Below are positions 15,981 to 25,061 of a stretch of DNA of 42,507 bases, one piece after another. The stretch comes from Paenibacillus sp. 32O-W (GTDB lineage: Bacteria; Bacillota; Bacilli; Paenibacillales; NBRC-103111): contig NZ_VEGP01000048.1 in NCBI RefSeq assembly GCF_007679495.1, positions 1 through 42,507 of the forward strand, in the 5' to 3' direction. A program made the position numbers and the translations under genes. The notes under the pieces are model-generated. The model had not been told where the DNA came from. It made no database searches and saw only the letters and a program-made list of their open reading frames with translations. Positions within the stretch are counted from its first letter, which is position 1. Every line of letters begins with the position of its first letter.

Positions 15981-17441
15981 CTAGCCGGCTTCTGAAATTT
16001 TGTCTCCACTTGCAATGCCGGAATATTCATCCAGGAAGCCTTCCGCATATTTTCGCATAACGATAGTCAAGGTATCTGCTCCGAAATGAACTTTAGTTCT
16101 CACTGTTCCGAAATAGTCATCAATGATGTAGGAATAAATCAGCAAGGAATTGGAATCTACCCAGGCTGCTGCAGACAGACTGTCATAACCGTATAGAGGG
16201 AACTTCTGCGAAACGGTCTTCCCCAATCCAAACCCCAGTCTGTGAGTCCCCCTGCTATTTTCAAAATATAAAGCCCCCTCATCGCCGTTAAACTCAAAAT
16301 GAATTTGAGAGATTCCCATGGGGTTATCTGCCAGGCGGTAACCGTTCCCGTTTATTTCAGCCGCCTTGGATGAGTGAGAGCTCCCGTCAGGAAGCATAAT
16401 GGAAAGCCGGCTTGTTCGATCCTGCAGTTGGTTGTAAGCCTCCTCATCATCGGGCAGCGAATGGGCGGCAAGACTACTGTAGATGGTATCCCACAGAGCG
16501 TCGAACACGATCTGTGTTCCATCCGGATTGGGCTGAAGATCTGCCGTTGTCACCACCAGTAAATCATCCTCCGGCAAACATATAGCCAACTGTCCCCCCA
16601 TACCGCGAAGAGCGAAGCCGCCATGACTTGTCCTCCAGAACTGATACCCGTATCCCTGCTGAGCCTCATAGAATGTGTCCAGCGTATGCGTTGTATCGAT
16701 CTGACGGGAGGTTGCTGCCAGTATATATTCCTCCGGAATCAACTGCTCCCCGTTAAATCGGCCCTTATTCATGCAGACCAATGCAAACTTGGCCAGGTCT
16801 CGAGACGTGCAGATCAGAGCCGAGCCCCCATGGGAAACTCCCAGAGGCGTCTGGAGACAGTACGCATCCTCCGAGAACCCGATAGGATCCAACAAACGCG
16901 GACGCAAATAGTCAAGCAAAGACATTCCGCTTAATTTCTCCACAATCGCGGCAAGGGTAACGGTTGCTGATGTATCGTAAAAGAACATTGTCCCGGGGAG
17001 ATGCGACGGCGCAGCCTGGAAGAACGTCCTCACCCAGTCATCATCCTTAATTTGCTTGTAGGTTGTTTTTTCATGTGCAGAAGCCATCATCAACAGGTCG
17101 CGAATCGTCATTTGGGCTATATAAGGATGAACCCCTCCCTCTGGAAGCTTCTCCGGAAAAAAGCGAGTCACTTGGTCCCCGAGAGAAAGCAGCCCCTCCT
17201 CTTCCATCAAGCCGATGGCTACGGAAACGAAGCTTTTGGTGCAGGAGTACATCCGATGCTTCTTATGAGCATGAAAAGGACTCCAATATCCTTCCGCAGC
17301 TATTTTGCCGAAACGAAGGACGATAAAGCTGTGCATACATAATTTTTTATTCTCTAATCTGTCAAGAAATTGAAGGATGGCGGAAGACGGAATTCCTACT
17401 TGCTCTGGAGTAGCTGTCGGCAGTGGTTTCTTTTCACGCAT
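15981..17441 (-). CDS. Beta-lactamase-family serine hydrolase
   Basis: A 486-aa protein of the class C beta-lactamase/esterase fold. ATG 17441 is chosen because AAAGGAGGG lies 8-9 nt upstream; the longer frame has no ribosome site. The SxxK nucleophile motif is SCTK at residues 66-69 and the second motif is Tyr155 in FFYDTSATV. No signal peptide is visible, so a cytoplasmic esterase or amidase is more likely than a secreted beta-lactamase. The last 130 residues form a beta-rich extra domain. It is single-gene, ending at the shared terminator 15928-15962. The substrate is unknown. Confidence 0.85.
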   Translation of the reverse strand: MREKKPLPTATPEQVGIPSSAILQFLDRLENKKLCMHSFIVLRFGKIAAEGYWSPFHAHKKHRMYSCTKSFVSVAIGLMEEEGLLSLGDQVTRFFPEKLPEGGVHPYIAQMTIRDLLMMASAHEKTTYKQIKDDDWVRTFFQAAPSHLPGTMFFYDTSATVTLAAIVEKLSGMSLLDYLRPRLLDPIGFSEDAYCLQTPLGVSHGGSALICTSRDLAKFALVCMNKGRFNGEQLIPEEYILAATSRQIDTTHTLDTFYEAQQGYGYQFWRTSHGGFALRGMGGQLAICLPEDDLLVVTTADLQPNPDGTQIVFDALWDTIYSSLAAHSLPDDEEAYNQLQDRTSRLSIMLPDGSSHSSKAAEINGNGYRLADNPMGISQIHFEFNGDEGALYFENSRGTHRLGFGLGKTVSQKFPLYGYDSLSAAAWVDSNSLLIYSYIIDDYFGTVRTKVHFGADTLTIVMRKYAEGFLDEYSGIASGDKISEAG

Positions 17442-17608
17442 TGGATAAACACCCTCCTTTATATTCACCAATCAAGAATTCGAACTGCTGTTAACTTAAA
17501 AACGGACCGCAGTTCCCCACAGCAGTTGGAGCCCGGACACCCATCCTATTGGCTCCACTTCATTTCTATCATCTTTGATAATAATATCAATTTTGTTTAT
17601 GATTCCAT

Positions 17609-18187
17609 TCATTGCTGCACATGCTTGGCGCAATTAAACAGCTCGCAGTCCCATTTCGAGCCGTCATAGCGGACAATCGTAATCGATGTATTATGAAAAT
17701 ACACATCCACGTTCACATGAGGAATCAGGCTTCTGACCGTTAGTCCGATTAACGCCCCGTGGCTGACGGCCAGTATATTTTTGCCCCGGGCACTCTCTAT
17801 TAGCTCGGACAGGAAGGAAGTTCCCCGGCCAACGATAGAGCGCTCCTCTTCAATTCCGAGGGGCAGCTTCTCCCACTGCTCTCCCCACCGGGCGATCCTT
17901 TCCTCCGGAGTCGTCCCCTCGATTTCGCCTTTATGCATTTCTCTCAAGCGCGGGTCGGTCCGTACCGGCACTCCTATCGCTTCGGCCACAATATCCGCTG
18001 TTTCCTTAGCCCGCGAAAGATCGCTGGAGAAGAGACAGTCCCAAGGCTCCGTTCTCAAGCGCTCGGCCAGGCACCGGGCCTGCCGCCTCCCCTGGTCATT
18101 AAGAGGAATATCGCTCTGGCCCTGTGCCCTTCTCTCCGCATTCCATACCGTCTCTCCATGTCGTATAAATCCGATTCGTGTCATCAT
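17609..18187 (-). CDS. Histidine phosphatase family protein
   Basis: A phosphatase of the phosphoglycerate mutase-like superfamily, about 192 aa. Start at ATG 18187 (or 18184), about 9 nt after AAAGGGA. RHGETVWN near residue 8 holds the phosphorylated His; AQGQSDIPLNDQGRRQA and SSDLSRAKETAD continue the typical pattern, and VSHGALIGL has the second catalytic His. The likely substrates are small phosphate esters; members of this size include cobalamin-pathway and broad-specificity phosphatases. No cobalamin genes are nearby. It is single-gene and lies 167 bp upstream of the serine hydrolase on the same strand. Confidence 0.88.
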   Translation of the reverse strand: MMTRIGFIRHGETVWNAERRAQGQSDIPLNDQGRRQARCLAERLRTEPWDCLFSSDLSRAKETADIVAEAIGVPVRTDPRLREMHKGEIEGTTPEERIARWGEQWEKLPLGIEEERSIVGRGTSFLSELIESARGKNILAVSHGALIGLTVRSLIPHVNVDVYFHNTSITIVRYDGSKWDCELFNCAKHVQQ

Positions 18188-18323
18188 CCGCTTATTCCCT
18201 TTCCGTTTTATGGTATATGTTACCACATAACTGAACGCATTTGGCCGGAACCATTGGAATTTTCGTTCAAGTTTGAATTTTCCGAAGATAGCTGACGGAA
18301 CTCGCTATTTTTCGGTTGATCCA

Positions 18324-18353
18324 TTGGTAAGAGCCTGGGAAAAAGAGTATAAT
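18324..18353 (+). promoter_or_regulatory. Sigma-A promoter for the DUF gene
   Basis: TTGGTA and a perfect TATAAT are 18 nt apart, 80 bp upstream of the gene at 18434. Confidence 0.6.
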
Positions 18354-18433
18354 TTTCTTTAACAGGTTGAAACTTAAAGGGTCTTACTTGCAATCGTATT
18401 AGGAAATTACATCATCTTACGGGAGAGTTGAAC

Positions 18434-19477
18434 ATGGACAAAACCGAAGCAAGTATCCAGGAATGGCGCCGATTGTTCGAAGCGGCTATAAAGTTTAAGC
18501 AGCAGGGATGCTGGGATTGGATGACGAACGAGGATTATTTCGCGATAACGGACCCCGAGACCGGTGAAATCGGATATTGTGTCCCCCTTGGTGCGGGTGG
18601 GATTGATTATGGTCTGAATGTGTACCGGGGTCCTCAAGCCGGGGCTTTCCTTAGAGACATTGTACAAAGTTATGGGGTGGACGAGGATACTAAAGAGTCA
18701 ATGTTTACTACTGACGCCATATCCGTAAACTTCGAAGATCGGGATCGATTAGACAAAAACGATTTGGGTCTTATTCGCGAACTAGGTTACAAATTTCGAG
18801 GCTCCGGCGAATGGCCGCTGTTCCGCAGCTATAAGCCCGGACTTCAACCTTGGTATTTGGATAAGCAAGAGGTCAGATTCCTCACCGTTGCGTTAGAGCA
18901 AGCATTCGTGGTCGCGGAACGGTTTCGTGAAAATCATGAGCTAAATTTCGAACGCGACAAAACCGAGTACGGCTTTGGGGAGAAACGCCTTCACCTTGTC
19001 CCTCAAGCAACGAAGAATGGCATCGTCTGGCAGGATCATTGGCTGCCCTGGCATCCGAAAGGAGAATTGATCGAGCCCTATCTTTATCCGGATGAAATTC
19101 GTCTGCGTCAATTGAAGAAGACAGTCAGAACATCGAAGGAAATCTGGGAAGCGGACTTCATGTTCGCCAATGCCATCATAGGCCAAAGAGGAGAAAGAGG
19201 CCAGTATCCTCGTCTTTGCCTATGGGTTAATGGAACAAGCGGCATCATTCTCGGAGTGGAGATAGTGGAAGAATTAGATTGTCGACAGCAGTTTGTGGAT
19301 CAGCTGCTCCATCTGCTGGAATCAACGAAATTGAAGCCGTCCCGAATCCACGCGGCCTCCGACAAAGCATTCCTGGCGTTGAAGGATACCGCTGAGAAGC
19401 TTGGGATTCCCATCGTTTATAACCCGATGTCGTTGGCCTTGCTCCATGCTCAAGAAGCTATCCAAAGCAGCTTCTAG
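18434..19477 (+). CDS. Uncharacterised protein (DUF7309/DUF6930-like)
   Basis: 347 aa from ATG 18434, 7 nt after GGAGA. The N-terminal 150 residues (WRRLFEAAIKFKQQGCWDWM, then DPETGEIGYCVPLG and GLNVYRGPQAG) match what I remember of a domain often seen beside SEC-C or plasmid pRiA4b-type proteins. The C-terminal half ends in a fold with ASDKAFLALKDTAEKLGIPI. No catalytic motif was found, and no membrane segment or signal. The domain names are from memory and unverified; the function is unknown. It has its own promoter and is convergent with the importer operon that follows. Confidence 0.75.
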   Translation: MDKTEASIQEWRRLFEAAIKFKQQGCWDWMTNEDYFAITDPETGEIGYCVPLGAGGIDYGLNVYRGPQAGAFLRDIVQSYGVDEDTKESMFTTDAISVNFEDRDRLDKNDLGLIRELGYKFRGSGEWPLFRSYKPGLQPWYLDKQEVRFLTVALEQAFVVAERFRENHELNFERDKTEYGFGEKRLHLVPQATKNGIVWQDHWLPWHPKGELIEPYLYPDEIRLRQLKKTVRTSKEIWEADFMFANAIIGQRGERGQYPRLCLWVNGTSGIILGVEIVEELDCRQQFVDQLLHLLESTKLKPSRIHAASDKAFLALKDTAEKLGIPIVYNPMSLALLHAQEAIQSSF

Positions 19478-19543
19478 CCCTCGGGCTATCGGCTCCTATT
19501 ACCCAAAATAACCAGGCTCCATAAGTATGTCGATCCCTCCGCA

Positions 19544-19622
19544 CGGATGGTCTGCAATGTGATCCCGGGGGCCGACCATCCGCCATGCAGCACTGCAGCG
19601 CACACCTCCCCGGCGTGCGCTG
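19544..19622. terminator. Paired hairpins between convergent genes
   Basis: CGGATGGTC/GACCATCCG (19544-19582) and CAGCGCAC/GTGCGCTG (19596-19622) are perfect stems. Neither has a clear T-run, so termination is a guess from position between convergent genes. Confidence 0.4.
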
Positions 19623-19632
19623 CGTTCCCTGC

Positions 19633-21222
19633 TTATTTAGCTTTCGCCCAGCGGTCATAGGCCGCCTGATGGATTTTGACCAGTTCGTCGACCTTCAGTT
19701 TCTTCATGGTGCTTACATAGTCGTCCCAGCCTTGTTCAATGGAGATCTCCCCCGATACAAATTTCGCCTCCATCTGTTTAAGATAAGTATCGATGTCGGG
19801 CTTGATCGTGCTGTAAGTTGTCTGCTCGTCAACCGTAAAATATATTTGCGGGAAGGGGACTTTGGCATAAGGCAGATATTCCTCTTCCACCCAACCCGAA
19901 ATCGTATGGATCGTCGGGTTATCCTCCTTGATAAAAAACTCCTGGTCAATCACCATCGGAACATTCGAGCCTGCCCCCGGGGCATCCTGCGCATTGGCTT
20001 GGGTCGTGTTCATTCCTTCAGGGGCCAACAGGGTCCACTTCGTCTTCCCTTCATCCACCCACTCCCAGTTCTTCCCTTCCACCCCTAAGCGGGCAAGAAT
20101 CGTTCCCTCCTCCGAGTAGAGGTAATCCACCCAGCGCATGGTCGCTTCTGGATGTTTGTTTTTATTGGTAATGGCAAAACGACCCCGCTTGATTTCAGAC
20201 ACTTTGGTCACCAGCTTTTCTTTATTGGTCGGACTCGTCAGCGCAGGCAGCAGCGGGTAATTGGCCGCTTCCGTCACGTCGGTAAATCCGACCATGACAA
20301 TGGGCCAGGTCGGGAAGATGCCGACTTTATCGGCCGCTCCCTTAGCCACATATTGCTCCCAGGTATGAGAGAAGATTTGAGGGTCCAACAATTTTTCCGT
20401 ATATAAACGGTTCAAGAAGGTTAAATACTCCTTGTACTCCTCCTGGATAAAAGCGTAGTGTACGGTGCCGTCCCGTTCAAAAATGCCATTGGATTCCGAG
20501 ATCCCGAAGTTGGGCAGCAGCGAATACCGGAGCTCCGCTACGCTGGAGGCGGATAGCGGAATTTCATCCGCCGTGCCATTCCGATTGGGGTCCTGTTCCT
20601 TAAATTGTTTCAATAAGGCATACAGCTCATCTATAGTGGAAGGCCTTTCAACGCCCAGATTTTTCAGCCATTGACCGTTCATCCATATTAACGGAGTTTG
20701 GGAATGGCTCAGATTATCCAGCCCGGGCAAAGCGTAGATATGGCCGTCCGGGGCCGTAATGGAAGCTTTAAGATCCGGGTGCTTCTCCATCACTTTCTTC
20801 AGATTCGGGGCATACTGCTCAATCAGATCCTCCAGCGGGATAAGCAGCCCTTGGGAGCCGTATTCGACCTCTTCATTGGCCGTCAGATTGGCGCCGAAGA
20901 ATACATCCGGAAGCTCCAGACTGGCGAAGGCCAGCTGCTTCTTCTGTTGAAACTGCTCCGATGTGGAATTTTTGAATTTAAAGGAAATGTTGGTCTTCTC
21001 CTGCATTTCTTTGAAGAAGGCCATGTTCTCCCAATTCGGCTGCAAAGGCGAGCTTTGCGCCATCATTTCCAATGTGATCGGCTCATTGACGATAGGAAAC
21101 CCCGTTTCGTTCAAATTGCCGGACTTCCCGCCGGAGCCTTCCTCCGATTTCGAACAGCCCGCGAAGACAGAGCCGGTTAACAGAAGTGCCGCCGCCGAAG
21201 CCAAAGCCATTTTGCTGCGCAT
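19633..21222 (-). CDS. Extracellular solute-binding lipoprotein (second importer)
   Basis: 529 aa from ATG 21222 with AGGAGGGGG 8 nt upstream. The signal peptide ends in lipobox VFAGC with the lipidated Cys at residue 23. The start of the mature part, FPIVNEPITLEMMAQSS, is the usual LplA/YtcQ pattern, and DPNRNGTADEIPLSA resembles the Asp-rich segment of the first lipoprotein. It should capture a sugar for the two permeases encoded upstream in the same operon. The gene order (permeases first, binding protein last) is the reverse of the 2778 operon. The ligand is unknown. Confidence 0.9.
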   Translation of the reverse strand: MRSKMALASAAALLLTGSVFAGCSKSEEGSGGKSGNLNETGFPIVNEPITLEMMAQSSPLQPNWENMAFFKEMQEKTNISFKFKNSTSEQFQQKKQLAFASLELPDVFFGANLTANEEVEYGSQGLLIPLEDLIEQYAPNLKKVMEKHPDLKASITAPDGHIYALPGLDNLSHSQTPLIWMNGQWLKNLGVERPSTIDELYALLKQFKEQDPNRNGTADEIPLSASSVAELRYSLLPNFGISESNGIFERDGTVHYAFIQEEYKEYLTFLNRLYTEKLLDPQIFSHTWEQYVAKGAADKVGIFPTWPIVMVGFTDVTEAANYPLLPALTSPTNKEKLVTKVSEIKRGRFAITNKNKHPEATMRWVDYLYSEEGTILARLGVEGKNWEWVDEGKTKWTLLAPEGMNTTQANAQDAPGAGSNVPMVIDQEFFIKEDNPTIHTISGWVEEEYLPYAKVPFPQIYFTVDEQTTYSTIKPDIDTYLKQMEAKFVSGEISIEQGWDDYVSTMKKLKVDELVKIHQAAYDRWAKAK

Positions 21223-21290
21223 GACATTTTCCCCCTCCTAAATTTGAGAAATCGTTCGGGGCATGACCGGCCCCAATTGCTTGAGACGGA

Positions 21291-22184
21291 TTATTCCTTG
21301 ATCGAACCGATCATGACACCCTTTATGAAAAAGCGTTGTAAAAACGGGTAAACGATCAGAAGGGGAGCGGCCGAAACAATCATCACCGCGTACTTGATCA
21401 CGTTAGCTATTCTGGCCTGCTCGCCAATGGCTTCGGGATTGGCCCCTTGGATCATGAGTTCTGCCGTCATCTCCTGCTGGATGAGAATATCCCGCAGAAT
21501 TAGCTGCAGGGGGAAGAGCTCCCGGTCGGATAAGAAGATCAAGCCCGCAAAATATTGATTCCAGTGCCCAACCCCATAAAATAAGGCCATTACCGCAACG
21601 ATGGGTGCCGATAACGGAAGGACAATTTGAAAGAACGTTCGGAACACCGACGCGCCGTCAATCTCCGCCGCCTCTTCCAGCGCCCGCGGAATCGTCACTC
21701 GGAAGAAGGTCATCGTCACGATAATATTCCATACGGATGCCGCCCCCGGAATGACCATCGCCCAGATGGTATTGATCATGCCGAGGTCTCTCACCAGAAG
21801 ATAGGTCGGGATGAGGCCGCCATCGAAGAACATCGTGAAGATCAGCAAGCCCATGATGGCTACTCTGCCGACAAGCTCTTGCCGGGCCAGGGCGTAGGCA
21901 CAGGGCAGGGTGACCGCCAGGTTGATCAACGTCCCCAGCAGCGTATAGAAGATCGTGTTGCGGTACCCGTTCCAGATCTCTGTGCTGTTAAAGACCCGGA
22001 CAAACCCTTCGAAGGTGATGCCTTTCGGAATCAGCCACATTCTGCCCGAGTTCACATAACTCGGATCGCTGATAGAGGCGCTCAGTATGTAAATCAACGG
22101 GTAAGTGATAATGAGGATGAAGAACCAAACCAGTGCCTTGTTGGCTATGTCGAAGATTCGATCGGACCTTGCTTCTTTTATCAT
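21291..22184 (-). CDS. Sugar ABC transporter permease, LplC type
   Basis: 297 aa from ATG 22184 with AAAGGAG 7 nt upstream. There are about six hydrophobic segments; the coupling loop is EEAAEIDGASVFRTFFQIVLPLS and the end is FIKGVMIGSIKE. It has the same domain layout as the LplC protein of the first operon but clearly differs in sequence, so it is a paralogue, not a recent copy. It lies 12 bp after the LplB gene and 68 bp before the lipoprotein gene; the longer gap holds a strong ribosome site for the lipoprotein. Confidence 0.92.
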   Translation of the reverse strand: MIKEARSDRIFDIANKALVWFFILIITYPLIYILSASISDPSYVNSGRMWLIPKGITFEGFVRVFNSTEIWNGYRNTIFYTLLGTLINLAVTLPCAYALARQELVGRVAIMGLLIFTMFFDGGLIPTYLLVRDLGMINTIWAMVIPGAASVWNIIVTMTFFRVTIPRALEEAAEIDGASVFRTFFQIVLPLSAPIVAVMALFYGVGHWNQYFAGLIFLSDRELFPLQLILRDILIQQEMTAELMIQGANPEAIGEQARIANVIKYAVMIVSAAPLLIVYPFLQRFFIKGVMIGSIKE

Positions 22185-22196
22185 AGGAGGGCTCCT

Positions 22197-23183
22197 TTAC
22201 CATAAACTCGTACCCGTTCTGCGGGCGAGACGGTTAAAGAATAGAAGGATGACGAAATTGACGACGGAATTAAACAGTCCCACTGCGGTGGAATAGCTGT
22301 ACTGCCCGGACAGAATCCCAATCTCGTAAACGTAGGTTTGAATGACCTGGGAGGACTCCAGGTTCAGCGGGTTTTGCATCAGCAGTATTTTCTCGAACCC
22401 GATCGACATCATGCTTCCCATGTTTAAGATCAATAGAATAATAATCGTCGGCAGAATTCCGGGAATATTGATATGTCTTATGCGCTGCAGCCTGGATGCG
22501 CCGTCCACCTTGGCCGCCTCATGGAGTTGGGGATCGATTCCGGCCAGCGCCGCGAGGTATATGATGGCTCCCCATCCGAGGTTCTGCCATTCTCCGGAGA
22601 AGACAAAGATCGTTTTGAACCAGGCCGGGCTCGTCATAAAGTTAACCGGTTCCAAACCAAGCCATTGAAGAAAGTGATTGACTATCCCGGTATCCGGATC
22701 CAGGAAGGCGATGATCATCCCGACAAAAACAACTACGGAAATAAAGTGGGGAGCATAGGTGATCGTTTGGGCAATTTTCTTGAACGAGCCGGATTTCAAT
22801 TCGTTAAGCGATAGCGCGACAAGGATGGATACGGGGAACAAAGCCAAGCCGTACAAATTAATGGATAGCGTATTCCAAATCAAGTCCCAGAAGAAATAGG
22901 AGTCAAAAAAACGTATGAAATGATCGAATCCGACCCAATCGCTGCCCAGAATTCCTTTTGCGGCTACAAAATTTTTGAAGGCGATTTGAACACCGTACAT
23001 GGGATAATATTTAAAGATTAAAAAATAGATTAAGGCAGGAGCGAGCAGGACATACAGCTGCCAATATTTCAGCATTCTCTTCAGCTTGGGATGGTTATGC
23101 CGGGGCTGCGGGGCCGGTAGAGCCTTCCCTGCAGGATTTATGGCGGCATGCGCTCCCACATTTGTGCGGTTCTGTCCATTCAT
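22197..23183 (-). CDS. Sugar ABC transporter permease, LplB type
   Basis: 328 aa from ATG 23183; GAGAGGGG lies about 10 nt upstream, inside the end of the small gene before it. A roughly 35-residue polar N-terminal extension precedes the first membrane helix (LYVLLAPALIYFLIFKYYPM). The coupling loop is EAAKVDGASRLQRIRHINIPG and the end is LARRTGTSLW. It forms the pore with the LplC product. No ATPase is encoded here either. Its start is 3 bp after the stop of the small protein gene, suggesting translational coupling. Confidence 0.92.
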   Translation of the reverse strand: MNGQNRTNVGAHAAINPAGKALPAPQPRHNHPKLKRMLKYWQLYVLLAPALIYFLIFKYYPMYGVQIAFKNFVAAKGILGSDWVGFDHFIRFFDSYFFWDLIWNTLSINLYGLALFPVSILVALSLNELKSGSFKKIAQTITYAPHFISVVVFVGMIIAFLDPDTGIVNHFLQWLGLEPVNFMTSPAWFKTIFVFSGEWQNLGWGAIIYLAALAGIDPQLHEAAKVDGASRLQRIRHINIPGILPTIIILLILNMGSMMSIGFEKILLMQNPLNLESSQVIQTYVYEIGILSGQYSYSTAVGLFNSVVNFVILLFFNRLARRTGTSLW

Positions 23184-23186
23184 GCT

Positions 23187-23399
23187 TTATCGCTGCCCCT
23201 CTCTTATCGACGGACGATAACCCTCGACAGAAATATATTCCGGACGGCCTTGGCCGCCAGCCTTTAGCCGGATGAATGTGGATTCACGGCCTGCTTCAGC
23301 ATACTTATGGGCTGCATCATAGGCTGCATGGTAGGCTGCATCATAGCCCGCTTGATTTTCGCCATCTCCGCAATGCGCACCTGACACGACTAAATGCAT
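23187..23399 (-). CDS. Small protein of unknown function at the head of the importer operon
   Basis: 70 aa from ATG 23399, which has GGGAGG 7 nt upstream; a GTG start at 23441 is less well supported. The protein begins MHLVVSGAHCGDGENQAG and then has a short repeat, YDAAYHAAYDAAHKYAEAG, with an Ala/Tyr helix-like pattern, followed by STFIRLKAGGQGRPEYISVEGYRP. There is no signal peptide or membrane segment. I do not recognise it. The ribosome site and the 3-bp gap to the LplB gene are the evidence that it is real. It could be a leader peptide or a small regulator of the operon. Confidence 0.55.
   Translation of the reverse strand: MHLVVSGAHCGDGENQAGYDAAYHAAYDAAHKYAEAGRESTFIRLKAGGQGRPEYISVEGYRPSIREGQR
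23310..23345. repeat. Three 12-bp tandem repeats inside the small gene
   Basis: GGCTGCATCATA, GGCTGCATGGTA and GGCTGCATCATA stand head to tail, giving the protein repeat with its regular Ala/Tyr spacing. Because the unit is a multiple of 3, copy-number changes would keep the frame. Confidence 0.85.
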
Positions 23400-23639
23400 T
23401 TCCATTCCTCCCGTTGTTGTAATCCGCCCTTTCCCGGTCACTACAAAATGTTTGCGCTGCCAATTTTGCTTGCGAGGCCTGCCTATTATTCAAATATACG
23501 TTGTACTTAGAAAAAAATTATTCGCGAAAGCCAATTTTTTTTAAAACAAATTTACATGGTTAGGGAGGTTAAATACTTGGCAATTAGTCTCGGGAATGAA
23601 TCCCTATGCGATTACAAATTCCTGAGAAATACAGTTTTT

Positions 23640-23835
23640 CCGGATCGAATTCAAACGCTCGAGGGAAAGCCTGCGATTATACAGCAATTTCGGTATGGAA
23701 GCCGCCTGTTTTTCACTGGAATGAGAAAAAGGATGTACTTTGGCAGGAATTGCAGCGGAGAAGGAGCATACCGCCTGAAAAGCTGCAGAATTGCAGGCTT
23801 TCTTGGTCGAATTGTTCACATCGCCATGCTAGACT
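23640..23835. repeat. Dispersed repeat family 2 copy
   Basis: Words CGCTCGAGGGAAAGCCTGCG, GAAAAAGGATGTACTTTGGC and AGAATTGCAGGCTTTC align in the same order with 33.64-33.80 kb. No supported gene lies in 23442-24008. A small AAGGCT/AGCCTT hairpin is at about 23844-23862. GAAGATGAATAACCC at 23931-23945 is shared with the stem-loop modules at 15785-15799. Confidence 0.65.
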
Positions 23836-24008
23836 GATAAAAAAGGCTCTGATATAGCCTTGTGAATACCCTACTAAGTGACGCGTTATCTTCGAAGCTT
23901 ACTCAGGTACTTTGCGGGAGCTCTGGGACTGAAGATGAATAACCCAGTATTTGAAATAAATGAAAAAAATACCACTATTTTATCCACTTTGGTCAAAGGA
24001 GGGTAACT

Positions 24009-25049
24009 ATGAAGATAGGTTCGGCAAGAAAGGCCGCGGCGGAGTGGGTTACGAAGCACGCCAGTCGGGACGCGGGATTCCGGGGAGCGTATTTCAGCGG
24101 CTCCACGGTTGGGCTGCCGGATGACGCAGAGTTGTCTGCCGCTTCCGACATCGACGTCGTTATCGTCACTGCGCAGGACGAAGCCCCGCCTAAGCTGGGG
24201 AAGTTCATCTACCGTGACACGTTAATAGAGGTCACGTATCTGTCCTGGGGCCAGCTCGCCTCCGTCGAGGAGGTTCTGACGTCCTATCCTCTGGCAGGCA
24301 GCTTCCGCATGGATACGATTATAGCCGACCCGACAGGCCATCTGCGCAGACTGCAGGCCGAAGTATCTCGCCGCTTTGCGGAGCCGGAATGGGTATGCCG
24401 CCGTTGCGAGAACGCCAGGCAGAAGATTGAGAACGGACTACGGACGGTCGACCCTTCCGCTCCGCTGCATGACCGGGTAACCGCCTGGCTGTTCCCGACC
24501 GGCGTGACCACGCACGTCCTTCTTGTGGCCGCGCTTCGCAACCCCACGGTACGGCTCCGCTATCTCGCTGCACGCAAAGTCCTGATTGAGTACGGTCATG
24601 ACCACCTCTATGCGGATCTGATCAAGCTGCTCGGCTGCACTCATCTGACCCCTCAGCGTGTGCAGCATCATCTGGACGGGCTTGCCCATACTTTCGACGC
24701 CGCGTCGGCCGTTGCCAAGACGCCGTTTCTCTTCAGCAGCGACATCACCGCCGCAGCGCGGCCGATTGCCATCGATGGAAGCCGCGAGCTGATAGAGGCG
24801 GGCTATCATCATGAAGCCGTCTTCTGGATGGTCGCCACCTATGCACGCTGCCACAAGATTCTGGCCGCAGACGCCCCAGACCTGCAGCGTACTCATTCTC
24901 CCGCCTTCCACGCGGTCCTTGCAGACATCGGCATCACCTCTACGGACGATCTGCTCGGTCGTGCCGAAGATGTCGTCCGGTTTCTCCCCAGGCTCTGGGA
25001 GACGACAGAGGCCATCCTGTCCGCTAACCCGGACATCCGGGCCAATTAA
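24009..25049 (+). CDS. Nucleotidyltransferase-fold protein
   Basis: 346 aa from an ATG with AAAGGAGGG upstream. FSGSTVGLPDDAELSAASDI then DVVIV gives the GS...DxD motif of the Pol-beta-type nucleotidyltransferases near residues 30-52, and IEVTYLSW may supply the third acidic residue. The remaining 270 residues are mostly helical and resemble no domain I can name; aminoglycoside nucleotidyltransferases have a similar layout, so antibiotic modification is one possibility among several. The gene is visibly richer in G and C than the ABC gene next to it, suggesting transfer. It ends at a strong hairpin shared with the convergent gene. Confidence 0.75.
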   Translation: MKIGSARKAAAEWVTKHASRDAGFRGAYFSGSTVGLPDDAELSAASDIDVVIVTAQDEAPPKLGKFIYRDTLIEVTYLSWGQLASVEEVLTSYPLAGSFRMDTIIADPTGHLRRLQAEVSRRFAEPEWVCRRCENARQKIENGLRTVDPSAPLHDRVTAWLFPTGVTTHVLLVAALRNPTVRLRYLAARKVLIEYGHDHLYADLIKLLGCTHLTPQRVQHHLDGLAHTFDAASAVAKTPFLFSSDITAAARPIAIDGSRELIEAGYHHEAVFWMVATYARCHKILAADAPDLQRTHSPAFHAVLADIGITSTDDLLGRAEDVVRFLPRLWETTEAILSANPDIRAN

Positions 25050-25061
25050 TCCGCCTCTAAG

